Program-made: the position numbers and the translations under genes
In this document: piece after piece, positions 7,417 to 13,208 of the stretch
Layout: each line of letters starts with the position of its first letter
Numbering within the stretch: position 1 is the first letter of the stretch
Notes under the pieces: model-generated
Told to the model about the DNA's origin: nothing
Databases searched by the model: none
Seen by the model: only the letters and a program-made list of their open reading frames with translations
Assembly: GCA_003488465.1 (NCBI GenBank)
Contig: DNLN01000164.1
Coordinates: forward strand, 1 to 13,208
Length of the DNA: 13,208 nt
DNA from: Sutterella sp.
GTDB lineage: Bacteria > Pseudomonadota > Gammaproteobacteria > Burkholderiales > Burkholderiaceae_F
Direction: 5' to 3'

Positions 7417-8355
7417 GTGAGTTCAGTTGTAGACAGTTTCTTCAATTTCCGGCCCTTCATGGTTCTGGATGGCGCGTTCGGTTCGGAGCTTGACCGGCGC
7501 GGATTTGACACGAGGGACGCTCTGTGGTCGGCCAAGGCGCTCATTGAAGCACCCGAGCTCGTGCGGCAGGTTCATCGCGACTATTACGCCGCGGGAGCCG
7601 ATGTGTGCACTTCGGCGAGCTACCAGGCGAGCGTCGAGGGGTTCGTGCGCAAGGGGGTCGAGCCGGGTGAAGCCCGCTCGCTCATCGCCCGCTCCGTGGA
7701 GCTTCTCAAGGAGGTTCGGGACGAGTTCACCGTCCCCCGTGCGGCAAGGAACCTTCCGCCTGCGCTTGCGGCCGCGTCGATCGGTCCCTACGGGGCCTAC
7801 CTTGCGGACGGCAGCGAATACACCGGCGCGTACAGGCTGGGCGTCGCCGGCCTGCGCGAGTTTCATCGGGAGCGGATCGGGATTCTGGCCGCGGCCTCTC
7901 CGGACATTTTCGCCGTCGAAACGATTCCGCTTCTTGAGGAGGCGGTCGCCGTAATGCTCGAGCTTGCCGCCTATGACCGGATCCCGGCCTGGGTGAGTTT
8001 TTCATGCAGGGACGCAAGGACGACCTGCGGGGGCGACGACATCGCCGAGTGCGCGCAGGTGCTCTCGCGCAACAGTCAGGTTGCGGCGATCGGCGTGAAC
8101 TGCACCGATCCGAGATACGTCGAGGATCTGATCAAGGTGATCCGGTCGACCTGCGACAAGCCTGTTGTCGTCTATCCGAATCGGGGCGAGCAGTACGATC
8201 CGCTCACCAAGACCTGGTCGGGGGGAGCCGAGTCGTTCGCGCAGTACGTCGAGCGCTGGTACGCCGCGGGCGCCCGGCTGATCGGCGGCTGCTGCAGAAC
8301 CGGCCCGGAGGATATCGAGCAGGTGGCTTTGTTCAGGGAGCGCCTTGCGGCCTGA
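7417..8355 (+). CDS. mmuM: Homocysteine S-methyltransferase (MmuM-like)
   Basis: Cytoplasmic zinc enzyme that moves a methyl group from S-methylmethionine (or S-adenosylmethionine) to homocysteine to make methionine. The 312-residue length is close to E. coli MmuM (310). It is a single homocysteine-binding TIM barrel. The N-terminal strand is FMVLDGAFGSEL. The three zinc-ligand cysteines are in place: Cys229 in GVNCTDP and Cys292-Cys293 in IGGCCRTGP. There is no cobalamin or folate domain, so it is not MetH. It starts at GTG 7417 behind GGAGG, 24 bases after the binding-protein gene, and probably shares its transcript. The E. coli gene pairs with the permease mmuP; here a binding protein takes that place. 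A related methyl donor is possible, so the gene symbol is a best fit. Confidence 0.9.
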   Translation: MSSVVDSFFNFRPFMVLDGAFGSELDRRGFDTRDALWSAKALIEAPELVRQVHRDYYAAGADVCTSASYQASVEGFVRKGVEPGEARSLIARSVELLKEVRDEFTVPRAARNLPPALAAASIGPYGAYLADGSEYTGAYRLGVAGLREFHRERIGILAAASPDIFAVETIPLLEEAVAVMLELAAYDRIPAWVSFSCRDARTTCGGDDIAECAQVLSRNSQVAAIGVNCTDPRYVEDLIKVIRSTCDKPVVVYPNRGEQYDPLTKTWSGGAESFAQYVERWYAAGARLIGGCCRTGPEDIEQVALFRERLAA

Positions 8356-8372
8356 GGTAGTCCAGAGGGGAG

Positions 8373-8410
8373 AAACGGCTCGCCGACTGCTAGGGTCTGC
8401 GGGCCGTTTT
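8373..8410. terminator. Bidirectional terminator between convergent genes
   Basis: AAACGGCTCGC (8373-8383) pairs with GCGGGCCGTTT (8399-8409), an 11-bp stem with one G-U pair and a 15-base loop. A TTTT run ends the plus-strand side, and the A-rich left flank gives TTTCTC on the minus strand. It lies in the 76-base gap between the stops of the methyltransferase and the NSS transporter and can serve both. Confidence 0.75.
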
Positions 8411-8431
8411 GCCTTGAGTGCGTGCTTGCCG

Positions 8432-9766
8432 TCAGAGTCCGGAAACCAGCACGAGCAGAACCATGATCGGAGCCAGGATCCGCACCGAGAACGACAGAAA
8501 GTCGAGCATGGCCGGGGAATAGTGTCTCACGAGCGCGAGCTGAGCGCGGAACTTGTCCCGTGCGATCCAGCCGGCAAGTACGGCAACGCCAAGTCCGCCC
8601 ACGGGCATCATGATGTTCGTGCAGACGTAGTCGAGCAGGTCGAAGAAGATCTTTCCCCCGACCGTCCAGTTGCTCCATGGACCGAAGGAGAGCGCCGAGA
8701 CGCAGCCCAGCAGGAACCCGGCTATGTAGATCAGCAGCGACGCGCCGATGCGCTTCATGTGCCATTCGTTGCACAGGTACGCCACCACGACCTCCATGAG
8801 CGAGATGGCGCTTGTCAGGGCGGCGACCACCAGGCACACGTAAAAGAGGGTCGCGAACAGATCCCCGAACGGAATCTCGGAGAAAACGAGCGGAATCGTG
8901 ATGAACACGAGTCCAGGGCCTGCCTTGGGGTCCTGTCCCATGGCGAACACGGCGGGCATGATCATGAGGCCGGCGAGGATGCCGGTCTGAACGGCGAGCC
9001 AGGAGATCCATCCGGCCGAGGAGGGGATGTCGGTCGTGTCCTTCAGGTACAGGCCGTATGTCACCAGGATGGTGCACCCGAGCGAGAGCGAGAAGAACGT
9101 GAGCCCCATGGCGTTCATGACCGATTCCAGGGTGAGCTTGCTGAAGCTGAAGTTAAAGAGAAAATCCACGCCCTGCATGGCTCCGTCAAGCGTAAGGGAG
9201 CGCCCCGTGATGAAGAGCATCAGCAGAAAGAGCAGCGGCAGCAGGTACTTGCTGATCCGTTCGATGCCATCCACGACGCCCAGGGCGACAACGCCGCAGC
9301 CGACGGTAAGGAAAGCCAGATGCCAGCTGATGTTGGCCACAGGATCGGCCACAAGGTTGCCGAAGCTGTCCGCGAGCAGCTTCGGATCACTCGTCACCAG
9401 TGATCCGCCGATTGCATCAAAGAGGTATTTCACGCACCAGCCGCCAACCACCGAGTAGTAGGACAGGATGATGAAGCTCGTGAGCACGCCGATGCCGCCC
9501 AGGATGGCGAACGCGGGGCCACCCAGGTTCTTCATTGCCGATACGGCCGAACCGCGGCCGGCCCGTCCGATGGCGAGTTCTGCCATCACAAGCGCCACGC
9601 CGATCGTGAACGTGAAGAAGATGTACGGGATGATGAATGCCGAGCCGCCGTACGTGCCGGCCCAGAAGGGGAATTTCCAGATCGCCCCCAGACCGATGGC
9701 CGAGCCAGCACCGGCCAGGATGAAGCCGATGCGCGAACCCCATTCGGTTGTCTTGTTGTCAGACAT
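8432..9766 (-). CDS. NSS-family sodium-dependent transporter
   Basis: Complete inner-membrane sodium symporter of the SNF/NSS family, 444 residues, typical for bacterial members with 11-12 membrane segments. TM1 carries GLGAIWKFPF (25-34), then GGSAF; LeuT has Asn at the position of Ala28, where it helps bind the first sodium ion, and Arg where Lys31 stands. The TM6 region reads GLTFFSLSLG, the unwound helix that lines the substrate site. The C-terminus ends in a hydrophobic segment (LAPIMVLLVLVSGL). It is a paralogue of the partial transporter at the left edge. It converges on the binding-protein/methyltransferase pair and is divergent from ilvB. An AGG-containing stretch (ACAGGT) lies about 10 bases before the ATG. 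Substrate unknown; an amino acid is likely, given the neighbours and the family. Confidence 0.94.
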   Translation of the reverse strand: MSDNKTTEWGSRIGFILAGAGSAIGLGAIWKFPFWAGTYGGSAFIIPYIFFTFTIGVALVMAELAIGRAGRGSAVSAMKNLGGPAFAILGGIGVLTSFIILSYYSVVGGWCVKYLFDAIGGSLVTSDPKLLADSFGNLVADPVANISWHLAFLTVGCGVVALGVVDGIERISKYLLPLLFLLMLFITGRSLTLDGAMQGVDFLFNFSFSKLTLESVMNAMGLTFFSLSLGCTILVTYGLYLKDTTDIPSSAGWISWLAVQTGILAGLMIMPAVFAMGQDPKAGPGLVFITIPLVFSEIPFGDLFATLFYVCLVVAALTSAISLMEVVVAYLCNEWHMKRIGASLLIYIAGFLLGCVSALSFGPWSNWTVGGKIFFDLLDYVCTNIMMPVGGLGVAVLAGWIARDKFRAQLALVRHYSPAMLDFLSFSVRILAPIMVLLVLVSGL

Positions 9767-10086
9767 GAAACTGCTACCTGTCCTTTCAGCAGAGGGGCTG
9801 GACCATCGTGAGGGCCGACAGATGGGCGCCCGCTGCTCATCTCAAAAGAAGGATTTTCGCACAGACTCGGTAAAAGTGCTTAACAAATCCCTGCCCGAAC
9901 AAACAAAACGTTCTAAAAAAGTGATCGGCAAGAAAAATCGAGCCCTTTTTCATGAGAAAAAATAGCCGTGAGGATAAAATCAAAAGAATGCCGTGTTATT
10001 TCCCAACCAAAGGCTCACCAAGGCGCACGGCGATCTTTCGGTTTCTGATTCTCACCGGGATCGGAGGTGGCGAACGATTCACAGGC

Positions 10087-10113
10087 TTGAGTCCCTCTCG
10101 GGGATCGACTCAA
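10087..10113 (+). other. Hairpin in the ilvB leader
   Basis: TTGAGTC (10087-10093) and GACTCAA (10107-10113) form a 7-bp stem, extended inside by CC/GG pairs beyond a 3-base bulge. No T tract follows, so it is not an intrinsic terminator. It could be part of a regulatory leader fold or a protein-binding inverted repeat. Confidence 0.4.
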
Positions 10114-10192
10114 ACTCATGACAGGCGTTCAGCCGTCCACAGGTCATCACCGAACCGAAAGAGAATTTCGGGAAAAGAAAAACGATCGATAC

Positions 10193-10198
10193 AAGGAA
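10193..10198 (+). promoter_or_regulatory. Ribosome-binding site of ilvB
   Basis: AAGGAA lies 7 bases before the ATG at 10206. The in-frame TTG at 10203 is only 4 bases away, so the ATG is the better start. Confidence 0.7.
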
Positions 10199-10205
10199 TG
10201 GTTTG

Positions 10206-11948
10206 ATGACCTCACAGGGATACGAAAACGCCCCCGTGCTGAGCGGGGCGCAGATCATGATCGAGGCGCTGCATGCCGAAGGCGTCAAGTACGTGTTCGG
10301 CTATCCGGGCGGCGCCGTGCTGCCGATCTATGACGAAATCTACAAGCAGAAGTATTTCAAGCACATCCTGGTGCGTCATGAACAGGCCGCGGCCCATGCC
10401 GCCGACGCCTATTCGCGCACGACCGACGAGGTCGGCGTCGTGCTGGTGACCTCCGGGCCCGGTGCGACCAATGCCGTGACGGGCATTGCCACGGCCTACG
10501 CCGATTCCATTCCGCTGGTTGTCTTCACCGGACAGGTCGGCACCCAGCTGATCGGCACGGACGCATTCCAGGAAGTGGACACGGTCGGCATCACCCGGCC
10601 CTGCGTGAAGCACAACTTCCTCGTCACCGACGTGCGCAACCTTGCTGACACGATCAAGAAGGCCTTCTACATCGCCAGGAGCGGCCGCCCCGGGCCTGTG
10701 CTCATTGACGTGCCCAAGGACGTGCAGTGCGCCAAGTGCCCCTTTGTTTATCCCGAGACCTGCGACATTCCCGGATACAGACCGGTGCTCAAGGGGCATC
10801 CCGGACAGATCAGGCGCGCCCTGCAGGTGCTGCTCACCGCCGAGCGCCCGATCATCTACATCGGCGGCGGCATGAACAGTCCCGAAGCCTCCGCTCTGCT
10901 GGCAAGGTTTGTCGAGCAGACCGGTTTCCCCGTCGTGAGCACCCTCATGGGCCTCGGCGCGTTTGATGCCGGCAACAGCCGCAATCTCGGACTGCTCGGC
11001 ATGCACGGGCGGTATGAAGCCAACATGGCAATGCAGAACAGCGATGTGGTGCTTGCCCTCGGCGCCCGCTTTGACGACCGCGTGATCGGCAATCCGAAGG
11101 ACTTTGAGGGCAGGGCAAGGACCGTCGTGCAGGTTGACGTCGATCCGAGTTCGATCAGCAAGTGCGTGGCCACGCAGGTGCCGATCGTGGGCGATGTGCG
11201 CGACGTGCTCGCCCAGATGGTCGAGCAGCTTGATGCGACCAGCACCCGGTGCGACTCCGAGGCGCTTGCCAGGTGGACCGCCCAGATCGAAAAGTGGCGC
11301 GCCAAGCGCTCGCTTGCCTACAGCACGGGCACGACGGGCGTCATCAAGCCGCAGGCCGTGGTCGAGCGCGTTGCCAGATACACCAACAACGATGCGTACT
11401 ACGCAACCGACGTGGGCGAGCACCAGATGTGGGCGGCCCAGTACCTGCAGCTCAAGCAGCCCCGCCACTGGATGACGAGCGGCGGCCTCGGCACGATGGG
11501 CTACGGCCTGCCCGCGGCGATGGGCGCGGCCGTGGCGCACCCCGGCGAGCCCGTGGTGCTCTTCACGGGCGACGGCTCGATCCAGATGTGCATCCAGGAA
11601 CTTGCCACGTGCAAGCAGTACGGACTTGCGCCGAAGATCTTCCTGCTCAACAACGGCTATCTCGGCATGGTCGCCATCTGGCAGGAGGCTTACTACGGCG
11701 GACGTTATTCGGAATCCGTGATGGACGTGCAGCCCGATTTCGTGAAGCTCGCAGAGGCCTACGGCCATGTCGGCCTGCGTGTGCGCACGTACGAGGAGCT
11801 TGATGCGGCGATCGCCACGGCGTTTGATGAAAAGAACAAGGACAAGCTCGTGTTTGTCGACGTGATCATCGAGTCGCACGAGCCCGTGCGTCCGATGGTG
11901 GGCCCCGGCCAGGGACTCACCGAGATGGTGCTTGCCGAGGAGAATTGA
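10206..11948 (+). CDS. ilvB: Acetolactate synthase large (catalytic) subunit
   Basis: Catalytic subunit of acetohydroxyacid synthase, which joins two pyruvates to 2-acetolactate, or pyruvate and 2-oxobutyrate to 2-aceto-2-hydroxybutyrate. This is the first shared step of branched-chain amino acid synthesis. The 580-residue length is normal. The N-terminal pyrimidine-binding domain has FGYPGGAVLP and VRHEQAA with the ThDP-activating Glu59. The middle FAD-type domain includes GTDAFQEVD and MHGRYEANMAM. The C-terminal ThDP motif runs from GDG (455-457) to Asn482-Asn483. ATG 10206 is chosen over TTG 10203 because AAGGAA lies 7 bases before it. ilvN follows after one base. The symbol could equally be ilvI or ilvG; the gene order with ilvN and ilvC fits the Burkholderiales biosynthetic locus. 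Confidence 0.97.
   Translation: MTSQGYENAPVLSGAQIMIEALHAEGVKYVFGYPGGAVLPIYDEIYKQKYFKHILVRHEQAAAHAADAYSRTTDEVGVVLVTSGPGATNAVTGIATAYADSIPLVVFTGQVGTQLIGTDAFQEVDTVGITRPCVKHNFLVTDVRNLADTIKKAFYIARSGRPGPVLIDVPKDVQCAKCPFVYPETCDIPGYRPVLKGHPGQIRRALQVLLTAERPIIYIGGGMNSPEASALLARFVEQTGFPVVSTLMGLGAFDAGNSRNLGLLGMHGRYEANMAMQNSDVVLALGARFDDRVIGNPKDFEGRARTVVQVDVDPSSISKCVATQVPIVGDVRDVLAQMVEQLDATSTRCDSEALARWTAQIEKWRAKRSLAYSTGTTGVIKPQAVVERVARYTNNDAYYATDVGEHQMWAAQYLQLKQPRHWMTSGGLGTMGYGLPAAMGAAVAHPGEPVVLFTGDGSIQMCIQELATCKQYGLAPKIFLLNNGYLGMVAIWQEAYYGGRYSESVMDVQPDFVKLAEAYGHVGLRVRTYEELDAAIATAFDEKNKDKLVFVDVIIESHEPVRPMVGPGQGLTEMVLAEEN
11937..11942 (+). promoter_or_regulatory. Ribosome-binding site of ilvN inside the ilvB end
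   Basis: GAGGAG sits 7 bases before the ATG at 11950 and within the last codons of ilvB. It fixes the ilvN start; an ATG at 11932, in frame, lies upstream of this site and gives a non-family extension. Confidence 0.75.
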
Positions 11949-11949
11949 T

Positions 11950-12444
11950 ATGGCCAGACACATTCTTTCCATTCTTCTGGAGAATAACTCGGGCACGCTC
12001 AGCCGGGTCGTGGGACTGTTTTCCGCACGCGGCTACAACATCGAGACGATCACGGCCGCACCCACAGAGAATCCCTCGATCAGCCGCATGACGATTTCAA
12101 CCTCCGCTGGACCGGCGCAGGTCGAGCAGATCACCAAGCATCTGAACCGGCTCGTGGAGGTGATCAAGGTTGTTGATTTGCTTGATAATGATTACGTCGA
12201 GCGCGAGCTCATGCTCGTGAAGGTCCGCGCCATCGGCCGGGAGCGCGACGAAATGCTGCGCATCAGCGAAATTTTCCGCGGCCGCGTGGTTGATGTCACC
12301 GACAAGAGTTATACGATTGAGGTGACGGGCGACTCGAGCAAACTCGACGCATTCCTCAAGGCGATCGACAAGACCGCCATTTTGGAAACGGTCCGCACCG
12401 GCGCGAGCGGCATCGGGCGCGGCGAACGGATTTTGAAGGTTTAA
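11950..12444 (+). CDS. ilvN: Acetolactate synthase small (regulatory) subunit
   Basis: Regulatory subunit that binds and activates the ilvB product and gives valine feedback inhibition. The 164-residue length is that of the long (IlvH-type) small subunits. The N-terminal ACT domain covers about residues 1-80, with ILLENNSGTLSRVVGLF and GYNIETIT, the glycine-bearing loop region that forms the valine site in this family. The C-terminal domain (about 85-164) includes ELMLVKV and a terminal GRGERILKV. The start ATG is one base beyond the ilvB stop (TGATATG), with GAGGAG upstream, so coupled translation giving matched subunit amounts is likely. An extended frame from 11932 adds MPRRID, which is inside ilvB and not conserved-looking. 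The symbol ilvH would be equally valid. Confidence 0.96.
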   Translation: MARHILSILLENNSGTLSRVVGLFSARGYNIETITAAPTENPSISRMTISTSAGPAQVEQITKHLNRLVEVIKVVDLLDNDYVERELMLVKVRAIGRERDEMLRISEIFRGRVVDVTDKSYTIEVTGDSSKLDAFLKAIDKTAILETVRTGASGIGRGERILKV

Positions 12445-12446
12445 CC

Positions 12447-12482
12447 GCAGGGAGCGGCCCGCCGGGCCGCCTGCAAGTTTTT
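12447..12482 (+). terminator. Rho-independent terminator-like hairpin between ilvN and ilvC
   Basis: GCGGCCC (12454-12460) and GGGCCGC (12464-12470) form a 7-bp GC stem with a 3-base loop. The outer GCAG/CTGC arms add four pairs beyond a 3-base bulge. AAG and five T follow (12478-12482). It is 3 bases after the ilvN stop and 33 before ilvC. It should end or reduce transcription from ilvBN into ilvC. Confidence 0.7.
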
Positions 12483-12502
12483 GTCAACACCTCTCTTTTT
12501 GA

Positions 12503-13208
<706 letters not shown>

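Larger units (their letters stand above)
9767..10205. other. Long divergent intergenic region and ilvB leader
   Basis: This 439-base gap holds the promoters of the NSS transporter (minus) and ilvBN (plus). The part from 9840 to 9990 is AT-rich, unlike the genes. TAAAAT (9975-9980) is a possible plus-strand -10, without a clear -35. Potential structures on the plus strand are a weak AAAAAG/CTTTTT stem (9916-9950) with an inner GGC/GCC, a TTGAGTC/GACTCAA hairpin (10087-10113), and CCGAAA/TTTCGG (10155-10171). The arm of the last hairpin can instead pair over 10 bases with 10034-10043. A small ORF (9988-10206) crosses this leader and is treated separately. I recognise no tRNA or known riboswitch. 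Confidence 0.5.
9988..10206 (+). other. Doubtful small upstream ORF touching the ilvB start
   Basis: An ATG-started frame of 72 codons ends in a TGA that shares its last base with the ilvB ATG (TGATG). It encodes a basic, low-complexity peptide unlike any family I know. One short cluster, IFRFLILTGI (coded at 10033-10062), is rich in isoleucine and leucine, which is what an attenuation leader would need. The nearest Shine-Dalgarno-like sequence, GAGG, is 14 bases away, which is too far. The frame is open upstream to an ATG at 9952. It may be chance. Confidence 0.2.

Noticed and set aside
8345..9403. 352-codon plus-strand frame antisense to the NSS transporter
   Set aside because: Very rich in His, Glu, Asp and Arg, as expected from reading membrane-protein codons backwards; it also overlaps the clear methyltransferase end.
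9952..9987. Upstream start (ATG 9952) for the ilvB leader ORF
   Set aside because: No Shine-Dalgarno sequence precedes it and the codons between 9952 and 9988 are AT-rich intergenic sequence.
10212..11996. 594-codon open frame on the minus strand, antisense to ilvB and ilvN
   Set aside because: It mirrors ilvB codon by codon; high GC third positions remove stops on the opposite strand. The peptide is His/Gly/Ala/Arg-rich and matches no family, while ilvB is certain.

Overview
The window is about 13.2 kb of GC-rich DNA (roughly 60% GC by eye) from a Gram-negative bacterium. Protein style, the ilvB-ilvN-ilvC gene order, an orphan periplasmic binding protein and two NSS-type sodium symporters suggest a betaproteobacterium of the Burkholderiales, perhaps Sutterellaceae. 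The taxonomic call is inference from gene style and was not tested by any search. I see no transposase, phage gene, CRISPR array, tRNA or rRNA; the content looks like ordinary chromosome.

Left part, minus strand (1-6359), in transcription order: a periplasmic thioredoxin-fold oxidoreductase (DsbC/DsbG-like), sbcD, sbcC, and the N-terminal half of an NSS-family sodium-dependent transporter that runs off the left edge. sbcD and sbcC are separated by one base and encode the two subunits of the SbcCD (Mre11-Rad50-type) nuclease. Hairpins follow the oxidoreductase gene and sbcC, so the four genes are probably not one transcript.

Middle (6613-9766): a plus-strand pair consists of an amino-acid-type periplasmic binding protein and, 24 bases on, a homocysteine S-methyltransferase (MmuM-like). 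It converges on a second, complete NSS transporter on the minus strand, with a bidirectional terminator hairpin between them. No ABC permease or ATPase lies beside the binding protein. The pairing suggests uptake of a methionine-related or methylated compound feeding methionine synthesis.

Right part, plus strand (10206-13208): the branched-chain amino acid genes ilvB (acetolactate synthase large subunit), ilvN (regulatory subunit) and ilvC (ketol-acid reductoisomerase, cut by the right edge). These catalyse the first two shared steps of valine, leucine and isoleucine synthesis. ilvB and ilvN are one base apart. A strong hairpin with a T tract separates ilvN from ilvC. A leader of about 440 bases precedes ilvB and holds several potential hairpins and a small ORF that touches the ilvB start codon; it is the least explained stretch of the window.

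I found no clearly new biological system. The points most worth a second look are the ilvB leader, the binding-protein/methyltransferase pair, the short oxidoreductase with an extra Cys-x-Cys, and the altered sodium-site residue in both NSS transporters.
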